From: Patescibacteria group bacterium
GTDB lineage: Bacteria > Patescibacteriota > Microgenomatia > UBA8517
Direction: 5' to 3'
Length of the DNA stretch: 38,251 nucleotides
Assembly: GCA_022562395.1 (NCBI GenBank)
Contig: JADFPI010000007.1
Coordinates: forward strand, 1-38,251
Part shown: piece after piece, positions 21,045 through 28,928 of the stretch
Layout of the letters: each line of letters begins with the position of its first letter
Position numbering within the stretch: the first letter of the stretch is position 1
Program-made: the position numbers and the translations under genes
Notes under the pieces: model-generated
What the model saw: only the letters and a program-made list of their open reading frames with translations
The model's database searches: none
What the model was told of the DNA's origin: nothing

Positions 21045-22025
21045 TCATATCTTCTTCGGCTGAAACTTAGGGTTTTGGCTTAAAACTTCCTCTAATTTCT
21101 CCTTTGTCAAAAGTCCTTTCTGGGCGCCGATGTGCTGGATAACAAAAGCCGCATTAACAGTCCCCCAGCGCATCGCTTCGGCCATATTATGCCCATAGGT
21201 AAGCGCGCCAATAAAACCGGTCGAAAAGCTATCCCCACTTCCGGTGCGTTCAACTATCGGAGCATCAAAGATGTCTAGGAAATAAGCTGTTTTACCGTCG
21301 AAGGCATATGAGCCTTTAGGACCATCAGAAATAACTACTATCTCTGGGCCTTCTTTTTTTAAGTCAGTAAGAAGCTTCTTTATATCTTTTGACTTACCCA
21401 CCAGTCTTTGGGCTTCTTCCCTATTGACAAGCAAGACCTCTGTTACCGTAAGAATAGGCCTTAACTTCTCTACGCCTTCTTTAAGCTGGAAAGTGCCGGG
21501 GTTAAATCCCAATTTAGCCTTAGTCTCTTTTACCAAAGCAGGGATTTGTGCGTGCAGCCTTTCGTGGCCGGCTGCAAGCGAGGAAAAGTATATCCACCGG
21601 CTTTTATCAAGCTTGGGGAGAGAATATTCCCTGTGTTCATGAAAGACTAAAATTGTGCGCTCTCCCTTAAAATTTATCACGGCTGAATAATTAGTTCCCT
21701 TATTCTTGTCAAACTGAATGTAGTCCGTGGCTACCCCTTCGGATTTTAGTTTTTCGAAAGCTTCCTGGCCAGGACTATCATCTCCCAAAATGGTGTAGAG
21801 GGCTGCTTTTAGGCCCAAGCGAGCGGAGCCGACAGCATTATTGGCAGCGTTTCCTACCGCAGGAACTTTAGTAACCTTGGTTACGGGAACTTTGTCGGCA
21901 TAATTGATACAAAGAACACAGGCCTCTTTGTCGATATTGCAAACCGCCGTCGCCTCGTCTATTTCCAAAAACATATCCAGGGTGGTATCGCCAATTGAGA
22001 TAATGTCAAACTTAGCTTCTGCCAT
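21045..22025 (-). CDS. PfkB/ribokinase-family sugar kinase
   Basis: 326 aa. The PfkB signatures are visible: 'PAVGNAANNAVGSARLGLKAALYTILGDD' near the N-terminus (substrate side) and RTGSGDSFSTGFIGAL near residue 260, where the Asp of GSGDSF is the catalytic base. Members phosphorylate ribose, fructose, adenosine or related sugars with ATP. The Cys-rich insertion CNIDKEACVLCIN around residue 28 is unusual. No sugar-pathway neighbour is present to name the substrate. It is followed closely by the convergent phosphatase gene. Confidence 0.9.
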   Translation of the reverse strand: MAEAKFDIISIGDTTLDMFLEIDEATAVCNIDKEACVLCINYADKVPVTKVTKVPAVGNAANNAVGSARLGLKAALYTILGDDSPGQEAFEKLKSEGVATDYIQFDKNKGTNYSAVINFKGERTILVFHEHREYSLPKLDKSRWIYFSSLAAGHERLHAQIPALVKETKAKLGFNPGTFQLKEGVEKLRPILTVTEVLLVNREEAQRLVGKSKDIKKLLTDLKKEGPEIVVISDGPKGSYAFDGKTAYFLDIFDAPIVERTGSGDSFSTGFIGALTYGHNMAEAMRWGTVNAAFVIQHIGAQKGLLTKEKLEEVLSQNPKFQPKKI

Positions 22026-22064
22026 ATTAATAGATTACCACGGATTTGCGCGGGAATATCATCG

Positions 22065-22268
22065 TCATAGCTTCGAAGGAACTTGCAACAAATAGCCAAT
22101 AATAATCAGGACTATTCCCAATATACCGATGTACCTTTCTCTCTTCATTTCGGAAAACACTTTCTCGTCAACTCTATGCTCCTTCCAAAAGCGATGATGT
22201 ACCCGAATTGCCGTGTAGGCAACCATGACCTTGCCAATCATATCCAGGGTTGAGCCGAGAAATTCCAT
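22065..22268 (-). CDS. Small membrane protein, 67 aa
   Basis: Starts at the ATG 22268 (MEFLGSTLDMIGK), after the stop of the preceding gene; the longer track version overlaps that gene. It has an amphipathic first helix (MIGKVMVAYTAIRVHHRFW), a charged middle (KEHRVDEKVFSEMKRER) and a membrane helix (YIGILGIVLIIIGYLL). No family recognised, but similar small proteins follow DUF457-like genes in other CPR genomes as far as I recall. Confidence 0.65.
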   Translation of the reverse strand: MEFLGSTLDMIGKVMVAYTAIRVHHRFWKEHRVDEKVFSEMKRERYIGILGIVLIIIGYLLQVPSKL

Positions 22269-22278
22269 TTTTGAAAAA

Positions 22279-22812
22279 CTACAAGAAAAATGCGAAAAAC
22301 AAAAGCACAATTACATTCCCCACCCAGTAAAGGATATCTTTTTGCCTATCGACCACAAGTGGAAACTGACGAAACCAATTCTCAAGACTTCCCAAATCAA
22401 GAAAATCAACCAGTTGGTCTACTAAAAGATGCAGCCCTAGCCCCAAAACCAGCCCCCGACCGAATATACTTCCGGAAGAAGTTATGATAAGAAAGGTGAG
22501 GACAAGAAAAAGTAGCTGGAAAAGTACTGTGTGAAAAATCAGCTCACCCCTAGCCCTTCTTCCCTCAAACAAAGCCTTAATCGTAGAGGCAAATTTCCTT
22601 TTACTAATTAATTCTTTTATTCTTAAAGAATTAAGCTCTTCAGGTTTGATTAAATAGACATAGAGCAAGTGGTCAATATCAGGCAAAAATGTACCTAAAA
22701 TTCCCCCTATCCAAAGTGGATAAAAAGAAAAACTAAACCACCCTTTAGCAAGATGCATTAAGATGAAGAAAGTGAAAAGAAAAGATAAATGTATGAATAC
22801 TTCTTTTCTCAT
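22279..22812 (-). CDS. DUF457/YdjM-like membrane protein
   Basis: 177 aa with four or five membrane helices and the motif LPDIDHLL in the second helix end, plus LGLHLLVDQLVDF later. The 'DIDH' and 'H..VD' pairs are the conserved features of the YdjM/DUF457 group, which is often annotated as inner-membrane metal-dependent hydrolase. Function in CPR is unknown. It is followed at 10 nt by the 67-aa membrane protein, so they form a pair. Confidence 0.65.
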   Translation of the reverse strand: MRKEVFIHLSFLFTFFILMHLAKGWFSFSFYPLWIGGILGTFLPDIDHLLYVYLIKPEELNSLRIKELISKRKFASTIKALFEGRRARGELIFHTVLFQLLFLVLTFLIITSSGSIFGRGLVLGLGLHLLVDQLVDFLDLGSLENWFRQFPLVVDRQKDILYWVGNVIVLLFFAFFL

Positions 22813-22855
22813 AACAGCCCCTTACAATTCATCATGCAATTTTCTGGCTAGTTAT

Positions 22856-23140
22856 TCAAGTTTCCGCAGTGGGTAGAATTCCAAAACCCTCAAACTCCCC
22901 GGTTGCTTCTTCCCAATTAATGTCTATATGTTTAACACCTGCTAGCATCGGGCCACGCTTGCATTTTTTAATCATATCTTCGACATCCTTTTTTGCTCCC
23001 TCAAAAACCGCCTCTACTCTCCCATCAGCCAGATTCCTAACCCACCCGGTCAGGCCTAAGCCTTGAGCATTTTTCCTCACCCAGTACCTGAAACCAATCC
23101 CATGAACTCGCCCTTCAATGAATACATGTGCTCGAATCAT
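22856..23140 (-). CDS. acyP: Acylphosphatase
   Basis: 94 aa, the standard length. The catalytic loop is GRVHGIGFRYWV (residues 10-21; the Arg binds phosphate), followed by GWVRNLADGRVEAVFEG with the catalytic Asn. It hydrolyses acyl phosphates such as carbamoyl- or 1,3-bisphosphoglycerate. It is preceded by a low-complexity tract that also flanks the four-helix-bundle gene upstream. Confidence 0.95.
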   Translation of the reverse strand: MIRAHVFIEGRVHGIGFRYWVRKNAQGLGLTGWVRNLADGRVEAVFEGAKKDVEDMIKKCKRGPMLAGVKHIDINWEEATGEFEGFGILPTAET

Positions 23141-23195
23141 GCTGAATAATTACCAATAAATACCAATTTCCAATAAAACCAATAACCAATTAAGT
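23141..23195. repeat. CCAATAA low-complexity flank, left of four-helix-bundle gene
   Basis: A short-period tract of ACCAATAAATACCAATTTCC type. A matching tract in inverted orientation lies at 23568-23625 on the other side of the gene. Confidence 0.5.
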
Positions 23196-23567
23196 TTATT
23201 TCTTTCGGGCTGATTTTCTACTAGCATTTGAAATAATTTTACTTACAATTGCAACTATCTCTTTACCTTCGCTCTGAAGTTCTTTCGCTCGCTTTTGCCC
23301 GCCCGGGTTTATCTCACCAATAAGACGAAGCCAAAAGTTCGTTTCTTTGCCTTCTTTTCTTACAATGCTGTAGCGGTGAACGAACTCCTTATTAGTCGCA
23401 GCACCATCGGCTTCCTGGTCATTCGCTCCCATTGAAGTTACAGATTTGAGAATTTGATTGATTATTACTTGGCTAGTTGGAGTTCGGGGCAAGCGTTCAA
23501 CGAATTTAATCACGCCTACAATAAATTTAAAGATTCTCTCGTGTATATCATATTTTTTATTTGACAT
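23196..23567 (-). CDS. S23-type four-helix-bundle protein (copy 1)
   Basis: 123 aa, all helical. The pattern 'IFKFIVGVIKFVERLPRTPTSQVIINQILKSVTSMGANDQEADGA' followed by 'EFVHRYSIVRKEGKETNFWLRLI' is that of the 23S-rRNA-intervening-sequence family of four-helix-bundle proteins (TIGR02436), which are widespread and of unknown function outside rRNA insertions. It sits between acylphosphatase and MGMT, enclosed by CCAATAA tracts in inverted orientation, like a hitch-hiking cassette. A basic tail (SRKSARKK) ends it. Confidence 0.85.
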   Translation of the reverse strand: MSNKKYDIHERIFKFIVGVIKFVERLPRTPTSQVIINQILKSVTSMGANDQEADGAATNKEFVHRYSIVRKEGKETNFWLRLIGEINPGGQKRAKELQSEGKEIVAIVSKIISNASRKSARKK

Positions 23568-23625
23568 TGGTGCTCATTTGTATTTATTGGGTTATTGGTA
23601 CTTATTCCAATGGCTGCCAGAGGCA
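23568..23625. repeat. CCAATAA low-complexity flank, right of four-helix-bundle gene
   Basis: On the minus strand ATTGGAATAAGTACCAATAA and CCCAATAAATACAAATG. It overlaps the stop codon of the MGMT gene, as if the cassette had inserted exactly at that stop. Confidence 0.5.
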
Positions 23626-23925
23626 AGCCTCAATATCAACATGCATCTCATCTCTAAACTTTACACCTTCATCTAATAGCCTCCTTCTTTGTTCACGAGG
23701 TCCATCAACTGCAAAGTTGGCAGCTAGCTTGCCTTCTTTGTTTACGACACGATGACACGGACAATTGGGGTCGCGGTTAGCGTGCAGCGCCCAACCTATT
23801 TTTCTTGCGTCCCGCGTTCCAGCCATCTTGGCAAGCTGTCCATAGGTAACCACCTTCCCCTTGGGGATTTTTTTAATTATCTTGTAAACCTCTCCGAATA
23901 ATCCTTCTCTTTTTTGGTATTGCAT
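23602..23925 (-). CDS. O6-alkylguanine-DNA alkyltransferase-like protein (MGMT DNA-binding domain)
   Basis: 107 aa comprising only the C-terminal domain of MGMT: winged helix 'GKVVTYGQLAKMAGTRDARKIGWAL' with the Tyr/Arg of the base-flipping helix, then the active site CPCHRVV with the acceptor Cys. The Cys is kept, unlike in alkyltransferase-like (ATL) proteins, where it is Trp. It could therefore accept alkyl groups from guanine, although the N-terminal domain is lacking. It starts 2 nt after the stop of the CvpA-CAP gene. Confidence 0.85.
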   Translation of the reverse strand: MQYQKREGLFGEVYKIIKKIPKGKVVTYGQLAKMAGTRDARKIGWALHANRDPNCPCHRVVNKEGKLAANFAVDGPREQRRRLLDEGVKFRDEMHVDIEACLWQPLE

Positions 23926-23927
23926 AC

Positions 23928-24905
23928 CTAATCGGTAAATATCTGGACGAAAATCTTACCATAGACGCCGTTGTCGATTATTCCAATTCCAACACGGTTA
24001 AAATCGGTGGATAAAATATTTTTGCGGTGGCCTTCGGAGTTAATAAGACCCGTGTGGGCAGTTGAAACCGTGGGGGCGAGGGCTAAATTCTCTCCAGCAG
24101 CTAAAAAAGCTATACCGGCCTTGTCAAGCCTTCCTCCTAAGTCCTCACCTTCCGGCGATATATGACCAAAATAGCTTCTCTCCCACATATCGGTCGCATG
24201 TGCCCTGGCAACCGGCACAAGTTCGGGCCTCCATTCAAGCTCGTGTATTCCTCTGCTTTGCCTCTCATTATTTACCAGCTCAAAAATCTGGGCTTCAGAA
24301 GTCTCATCGACCGATAACTCTCTCTTTCCTACTGTGAGCTCAACCGTCTCTCTACTTTCCGGCCTAACAGTAAGGTAAGTTAAGCTATCCTCTATTACTC
24401 CTCCGAAAATCTCGTTAATTTTTGTCTCGGCCCCAGAAGTTTTTTGGACAATGAAACCACCAATTCGCGAGTCAGTTATATCTGATTTAACTTTCGGAGA
24501 AATTGGGAAGGCCAAAGCAAGAGTTAATATAAAAGCAACGACAACCAACCCCTCGCCTACCGCCGGAATCACTCCTAAAATTTTGTTAAAAATATTTTTG
24601 TGGAGTGTTTTGGGCAACCTAGTCACAAGATAGGTTAAAAGCTGGCCCAAAATTGCCTCAATTACTATTACGGCAAATAAAAATCCAACTGCGTTAGCAA
24701 CTGAATGACTCAAAGAAAAATTAGCCCTTAAAAATGCCGAAGCGAATTTGTATAAGCGAAGGGAGGCGGCAATAGAAATAGTAAAAGAAACAAAATCGGC
24801 CAAAAGAATCCAAAAGCCGTATTTAACCGCTCGGCTTACAAAAAAGACAAGAATTAAAATTACAACTAAATCAATCCAGTTTCCTTGGAGAAAGGGAATA
24901 TTCAT
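23928..24905 (-). CDS. CvpA-like membrane domain fused to CAP/SCP domain
   Basis: 325 aa. The first 150 residues have four membrane helices with the CvpA pattern (LVVILILVFFVSRAVKYGFW ... ILGVIPAVGEGLVVVAF). A linker leads to a CAP (SCP/PR1) domain: IFELVNNERQSRGIHELEWRPEL, ARAHATDMWERSYFGHISPEG, AGENLALAP and SEGHRKNILSTDFNRVGIGI. CAP domains are secreted and often bind lipids or cell-wall material; anchoring by a CvpA unit is common in CPR and Firmicutes. It ends 4 nt into the next gene region, coupled with the 105-aa gene upstream. Confidence 0.9.
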   Translation of the reverse strand: MNIPFLQGNWIDLVVILILVFFVSRAVKYGFWILLADFVSFTISIAASLRLYKFASAFLRANFSLSHSVANAVGFLFAVIVIEAILGQLLTYLVTRLPKTLHKNIFNKILGVIPAVGEGLVVVAFILTLALAFPISPKVKSDITDSRIGGFIVQKTSGAETKINEIFGGVIEDSLTYLTVRPESRETVELTVGKRELSVDETSEAQIFELVNNERQSRGIHELEWRPELVPVARAHATDMWERSYFGHISPEGEDLGGRLDKAGIAFLAAGENLALAPTVSTAHTGLINSEGHRKNILSTDFNRVGIGIIDNGVYGKIFVQIFTD

Positions 24906-25219
24906 TTCTTTCTGGATTTAGCTTCATCTTTCAATTGCTTCAATCGCCACATGAACAGCTTCACCGGCGACTTAACATCTAATGCGTCTTTGACAAAATT
25001 CCTGGCGGCCTCAAGAAGTCCACGTGGGGTTTCTTTGGCGAGCTTGATGTAAAGACTTCTGTTCTTTAAATCTCCAAGTTCTTTGGCAAGCTCGTATCCG
25101 TATTTCTGAAACTCGTGAGAAATATATTTATCCTTGTCGCTTTTAAAATCTTTAAGAACGCCGGCGACAGAAGAAAATCCTCCGGCCTTATCTTGAGTTT
25201 TGTCATCATCACTTATCAT
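24902..25219 (-). CDS. Hypothetical helical protein, 105 aa
   Basis: From ATG 25219 (MISDDDK), overlapping the MFS stop by 11 nt; the track start at 25246 reaches further into the MFS gene. It is soluble, charged and helical (FQKYGYELAKELGDLKNRSLYIKLAKETPRGLLEAARNFVKDA) with a basic C-terminus. The region 'LKNRSLYIKLAKETPRGLLE' occurs in short CPR hypothetical proteins as I recall, with no assigned function. It overlaps the CvpA-CAP start by 4 nt. Confidence 0.7.
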   Translation of the reverse strand: MISDDDKTQDKAGGFSSVAGVLKDFKSDKDKYISHEFQKYGYELAKELGDLKNRSLYIKLAKETPRGLLEAARNFVKDALDVKSPVKLFMWRLKQLKDEAKSRKK

Positions 25220-26411
25220 GGATTCTCTTTTTGAATATCGCCACAAGCGGAAATGTGCTAAAAATTGCCGCTAAAACAAAACCGCCGGTCAAGTTTCCCC
25301 CAAAATAAATCCAGCCGATTAGAATCAAAAGCACCAAAAGTGCTCCCATTATCATCGTCGTTTCTCTAAAAAGTATGGCCTTTGCGCTTTCTGCTTCTAG
25401 CGCCTTTTTATAAGTTAGGGCGTTCAGGGGTAAATTGACCATTCTTTGGCCGAAATTCTCAAGACTGTCTGCTATTATAAAAACCGGAAAAGACTTGTTC
25501 AAAATCCTCAAAATCCAAGACAAGGCCGATAGCGGTGCCCCAAGCGCAATTATTGTCCTTTCTCCCTGTCTGTCAACCCAATCTCCAACAGCTATGGAAA
25601 AAATCGAGGCAACTAAGGCAGCAACCGAGACTATCGCACCCAAGGAAATAACCTGTCCAAAAAATAGAAATAGAAAGAGCGGCCAAATGGTCGAATATAA
25701 AACAGACTCTGCGGAGGAACCCATGTACGCAAGGGATATGGACTTGTGAGTCCTAATCAAGCCAAGAACTTCTTTAAACTTAATATCTCTTCTTTGACGT
25801 TTGTCGTGGTCTTTGCCCAAAAGTAGTAGGCCAGCAATCATAAAAAGCCCTGAGAAAATAAAAAGAGTATTAAAGCCGAAATAGGTGGTAATTAACGCGC
25901 CGACTATTGGGGCGAGAACCGAGGCGATAGTCTCCAGAAAATTTGCCTCACCCACGCCCTGGCCGAAGTGCTCGCTATCTTCTGTTTTTATAAAGTATCC
26001 GTGATAGCCCCACCAGAAAAACCCAGCGTGAATTCCCCAAGAAATAGCTGCCAGTAAAAAAAGATATGGGTATGAGGATGCAAAAACTAAAGAGACAATA
26101 AATACTAAGAAGGGAATCCCGGACAACCAAATTATTCCCTTAAAGCCTATTTTCCTACTTAAATCCTCGGAGATAGAAAAAGTTATGAGCTTGGTAGTTA
26201 AAATTAAAAAAAAGTAAGCCAAAACTAAGATGACGGATGTGCTTTTGGCTAGCCCAAGGCCTTGCGTAACTTGGTAAATGTAGATGGGAGAAAAAAGTGT
26301 TAAGAGTGCCACTCCAACGCGTCTGGCGACTCCTGCTAAAAAAAGGTGCATTAAGTCGGGCTTGGGGCGATGGAAAAAATTAAGATTTATCGGTAGATGC
26401 CAGGCGAGCAT
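25209..26411 (-). CDS. Major facilitator superfamily (MFS) transporter
   Basis: 400 aa with about twelve membrane helices. Cytoplasmic loops carry the usual basic residues (SEDLSRKIGFKGI between helices 2 and 3; GDWVDRQGERTIIALG in the second half, the MFS motif A-like 'G..aDR.G'). Substrate unknown: no binding motif is diagnostic. It begins the MFS-hypothetical-CvpA-MGMT chain of overlapping genes. Upstream is a short-period TTAATTAG tract and then pth. Confidence 0.8.
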   Translation of the reverse strand: MLAWHLPINLNFFHRPKPDLMHLFLAGVARRVGVALLTLFSPIYIYQVTQGLGLAKSTSVILVLAYFFLILTTKLITFSISEDLSRKIGFKGIIWLSGIPFLVFIVSLVFASSYPYLFLLAAISWGIHAGFFWWGYHGYFIKTEDSEHFGQGVGEANFLETIASVLAPIVGALITTYFGFNTLFIFSGLFMIAGLLLLGKDHDKRQRRDIKFKEVLGLIRTHKSISLAYMGSSAESVLYSTIWPLFLFLFFGQVISLGAIVSVAALVASIFSIAVGDWVDRQGERTIIALGAPLSALSWILRILNKSFPVFIIADSLENFGQRMVNLPLNALTYKKALEAESAKAILFRETTMIMGALLVLLILIGWIYFGGNLTGGFVLAAIFSTFPLVAIFKKRIHDK

Positions 26412-26430
26412 GGGTTTAGTTAATTAGTGA

Positions 26431-26991
26431 TTAGAGATTAGTTAATTGGCTAAGATCCTTTATTATTCTATCAATTACTTGAGTGACTACCTTCAACTCG
26501 TCCTTTGTAAAATTCTGCAAAACGTATTGCTCGCCAGGAATTCTATCTTCCTGTTCACGGTTATCAACTCCTACTCTAACATGCCAAAAGTCAGAACTTC
26601 CTAACTCATTATAAATAGAAAGTAACCCTTTATGCTCTTTTGGACCTTTACCTTTTTGGATTTTATAGCTTCCTAAACGTAAATCTAAATCATCATGAAC
26701 TATATAAATATCATCGTGTTTTAATTCCGGGTGACTTTTGTATACATAAGCGATAGATATGCCCGATTTATTCATATATATTTGAGGCTTTATAAGTTCT
26801 AATTTTTCCCCTTTTATCTCAAACCAAATATACTGGAGTTTGCCTTTTGTACTTCCTTTCCACTCTTGCTGTAACCCGTAACCAGTAACCCGTAACTCTT
26901 CAACTAACCTATCAACCACCATAAACCCAACATTATGGCGACTATCTTTATACTTCTCCCCTGGATTACCTAGTCCTACAATTAGTTTCAT
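26431..26991 (-). CDS. pth: Peptidyl-tRNA hydrolase
   Basis: 186 aa. The active-site signature is complete: MKLIVGLGNPGEKYKDSRHNVGF with the catalytic His of RHNVG, then LIKPQIYMNKSG and the Asp of DIYIVHDDLDLRLG, with the GKGPKEHKGLLSIYNELGSSDFWHVRVGV segment. It releases peptides from peptidyl-tRNA lost from ribosomes. An odd stretch, ELRVTGYGLQQEW (residues about 32-44), is encoded by two copies of GTAACCCGTAAC and replaces the short loop usual there. Confidence 0.95.
   Translation of the reverse strand: MKLIVGLGNPGEKYKDSRHNVGFMVVDRLVEELRVTGYGLQQEWKGSTKGKLQYIWFEIKGEKLELIKPQIYMNKSGISIAYVYKSHPELKHDDIYIVHDDLDLRLGSYKIQKGKGPKEHKGLLSIYNELGSSDFWHVRVGVDNREQEDRIPGEQYVLQNFTKDELKVVTQVIDRIIKDLSQLTNL
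26871..26896. repeat. Short tandem repeat inside pth
   Basis: GTAACCCGTAAC at 26871-26882 and again at 26885-26896 (14-nt period). It is in frame and similar in kind to the GGTTACGGGTTAC tracts that occur between genes in such genomes. Confidence 0.6.
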
Positions 26992-27003
26992 AGCTGTTAG
27001 AGG

Positions 27004-27384
27004 TTAGCGCTTAGTGTTTCGAAAACTCGCTGTCGACTTTATCAAGCCATTCAACATCTTACCTATTTCGTCGACTATAGCTACTAGCCTTTCCAGGTTT
27101 TTCCTATTAATGTACTTTCTATCAAATGAGATATAAAGCAAACTTTTAACTTCGGATAGAGAACCTCTTGCATTTCTATAAAACATAATAGTCTCAGCCG
27201 TGTGGTAACGCGAAAATCCTTCTGCGATGTTAGACATAGTGGAAACTCCAGCTCTTCTTAACTGGTCAATTAGATTAAACCTCTCTTCTCTTGGAAATTT
27301 AGAAGTTACGTCATAAAGGAGATTAGTTAGCTTTCTCGCTTTCTGCCAAACTTTTAAATCTTCGAAGGATTCTATCTTCCCCAT
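27004..27384 (-). CDS. S23-type four-helix-bundle protein (copy 2)
   Basis: 126 aa with a family start 'IESFEDLKVWQKARKLTNLLYDVTSKFP', then 'FNLIDQLRRAGVSTMSNIAEGFSRY' and a final helix pair. 'F.DL.VWQKA..L...VY' with 'QLRRA..S...NIAEG' is the classic pattern of this family, and it is closer to the consensus than copy 1. It lies between pth and pcm, flanked by AGAGGTTAG-type tracts in inverted orientation (26995-27012 and 27415-27440). Function unknown. Confidence 0.9.
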   Translation of the reverse strand: MGKIESFEDLKVWQKARKLTNLLYDVTSKFPREERFNLIDQLRRAGVSTMSNIAEGFSRYHTAETIMFYRNARGSLSEVKSLLYISFDRKYINRKNLERLVAIVDEIGKMLNGLIKSTASFRNTKR

Positions 27385-27445
27385 CTAGTAAATGTTACTA
27401 TACTACTCTCCTAAGCTCTAATACCTAGCCTCTCATAGCTGAAAC

Positions 27446-28102
27446 TCAGTTGGGTTCTTCGATAAAAGGAACGAAGTGGAAAATTCCGTGTTCTTCTTTT
27501 TTGACCTTTCCGCTTTTTAACTTAATAAATTCTGTCATTTCTTTATTCTCTCCCTTCCCAACCGGCGCAACCAATACACCTCCTTTTTTTAATTGTTCAA
27601 ACAAGGCCGGCGGCACGTCTTCCTCCAATCCTGCCGTAATTAAAATTGCCTCAAACGGAGCTTTCGCGGGCCATCCCCACTCTCCACTTCCCATTCTCAC
27701 AGATACATTTTTGTATCCCAATTTTTTTAGCCTCTTTTTTGCTCTTTTGGCCAAAGACTCAAGAACCTCAAGCGAATAAACCTCTTTTGCTAAATGAGAT
27801 AAGACCGCTGCCTGATAACCTGAACCCGTCCCTATTTCTAAAACCTTCTCGTCTCCCTTTAGGTCTAAAAGATTTGTCATAAAAGCAACCGTATAAGGCT
27901 GACTCATTGTCTGGCCGTGCCCTATTGGAACAGGACCATCTTTATATGCCAAATGTTTATATACGCTCGGTGCAAATTTCTCTCTGGGAACTTGAAGCAT
28001 GGCCGAAAAGACTTCTGGGGCATCAAGGCCATATACCCTTTCTATTTCCCAAATCATCTTTTGTCTCTTTGAGGTTGTGCGAGATGGTCTAGGCTTTCTC
28101 AA
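27446..28102 (-). CDS. pcm: Protein-L-isoaspartate O-methyltransferase
   Basis: 218 aa. It has a SAM-binding motif VLEIGTGSGYQAAVL, the family start region 'VPREKFAPSVYKHLAYKDGPVPIGHGQTMSQPYTVAFM' (substrate loop with the conserved 'GQTISQP') and 'GWPAKAPFEAILITAG' (motif II). It methylates isoaspartyl residues to start their repair. It overlaps the DUF4870-like gene by 14 nt. Confidence 0.95.
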   Translation of the reverse strand: MRKPRPSRTTSKRQKMIWEIERVYGLDAPEVFSAMLQVPREKFAPSVYKHLAYKDGPVPIGHGQTMSQPYTVAFMTNLLDLKGDEKVLEIGTGSGYQAAVLSHLAKEVYSLEVLESLAKRAKKRLKKLGYKNVSVRMGSGEWGWPAKAPFEAILITAGLEEDVPPALFEQLKKGGVLVAPVGKGENKEMTEFIKLKSGKVKKEEHGIFHFVPFIEEPN

Positions 28103-28424
28103 TTAGCTGTTTAGCAATCTTACCTAAAAAAGGCACTTCCCATCTGTCTCCTTGCCAAGCTTTGTAGGTTAAAATTAGCCAAAGAATGACTCCTACTATG
28201 AAAACCAAGGGCGACACAATGGCAAGAAATATTGAAAAAATCAAAACCCAATTAAGTATATAAAGAGACAGAAAAACAACCAAGGATTGCATTGCGTAAA
28301 ATCTCACAAACGAATCTTTCTCGAGTAAGAGAAATAATACTGGGACGACTATGGTTGGGCCAAGTAAAGCCGAAAGAGCCGCGGCTGTTTCTTTCTTTAA
28401 TCCTGTACCTGATGCTGCTGCCAT
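28089..28424 (-). CDS. DUF4870/Tic20-like small membrane protein
   Basis: 111 aa from ATG 28424, preceded by GGTGGTGAT at 5 nt; the upstream ATG of the track (28460) has no ribosome site. It has an N-terminal AAASGTGLKKETAAALSALLG and three membrane helices (PTIVVPVLFLLL; FYAMQSLVVFLSLYILNWVLIF; LVFIVGVILWLILTYKA). The 'VRFYAMQSL' before a helix is the hallmark of DUF4870. Function unknown. Confidence 0.75.
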   Translation of the reverse strand: MAAASGTGLKKETAAALSALLGPTIVVPVLFLLLEKDSFVRFYAMQSLVVFLSLYILNWVLIFSIFLAIVSPLVFIVGVILWLILTYKAWQGDRWEVPFLGKIAKQLIEKA

Positions 28425-28557
28425 ATTTATCACCACCCGTCGCTTACTTAATCTTTTCAAAAATCCCCCACGGGGTCAATAGGATTCTTTTTCCAACCAA
28501 AAACCCCTGCTTTTCTGGTGCAATTACCAGATTGCAGGGATTGTTGGCTCGAAATGT

Positions 28558-28563
28558 TAGAAT
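28558..28563 (+). promoter_or_regulatory. Extended -10 promoter of the 69-aa gene
   Basis: TGTTAGAAT (28555-28563) is an extended -10 element ending 9 nt before the ATG at 28573. No good -35. Leaderless or near-leaderless. Confidence 0.5.
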
Positions 28564-28572
28564 TTTGACGAT

Positions 28573-28782
28573 ATGAACAAGCGTGTATCTAGGCCGATTA
28601 TTAAACCCGTGGACTCTTGGAGTGAGTCAGTTGACGAAAGCAAACGAATTAAAACGGAAGGCAAGACTGTCATGATTCACTCAACCGAAGAGGGTATTTT
28701 GGTCCATGAGCTGAACGACGGTGACCTTCTCGCCTATGGCGCGCTACTTGAAAGAGAAAATTACAGTTTCCGAGTTTTATAA
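28573..28782 (+). CDS. Hypothetical protein, 69 aa
   Basis: Small soluble acidic protein (MNKRVSRPIIKPVDSW, KRIKTEGKTVMIHSTEEGILVHELNDGDLLAYGALLE). It reads like a single compact beta-rich domain with no Cys and no membrane segment. No family recognised. It lies alone on the plus strand and is followed at once by a strong palindromic hairpin. The -10 box just upstream supports it as a real gene. Confidence 0.5.
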   Translation: MNKRVSRPIIKPVDSWSESVDESKRIKTEGKTVMIHSTEEGILVHELNDGDLLAYGALLERENYSFRVL

Positions 28783-28783
28783 T

Positions 28784-28832
28784 CGTTGGCAGAACATCCC
28801 GAGTCTGACTCGGGGGATGAATGCCAAAAACG
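28784..28832. repeat. Strong stem-loop after the 69-aa gene
   Basis: Nested arms CGTT/AACG, GGCA/TGCC, CATCC/GGATG and CCGAGT-CTG-ACTCGG make a long interrupted hairpin. No T-run follows, so it is not a classical terminator; it looks like a palindromic repeat element or a structured RNA 3' end. From 28833 to 28898 nothing is recognised. Confidence 0.6.
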
Positions 28833-28898
28833 ATTACAAAATTCCGAGAGGGAGATTATAGATAGAGTAGCTGAGAGTCCGCCAACTCATGTAAACTT

Positions 28899-28928
28899 GA
28901 AAAAATACCGAGGCCTCTTAGTCCTCGG
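28899..28928 (-). terminator. Intrinsic terminator of the EndoQ-like gene
   Basis: On the minus strand CCGAGG-ACTAAGAGG-CCTCGG (28928-28908) is followed by TATTTTTT. Stem plus T-run fits a rho-independent terminator 50 nt after the EndoQ stop. Confidence 0.65.

Noticed and set aside
28424-28572. Riboswitch or leader between the DUF4870-like gene and the 69-aa gene
   Set aside because: No recognisable conserved aptamer pattern and only weak pairing; the plus-strand promoter lies next to the start, leaving no leader.
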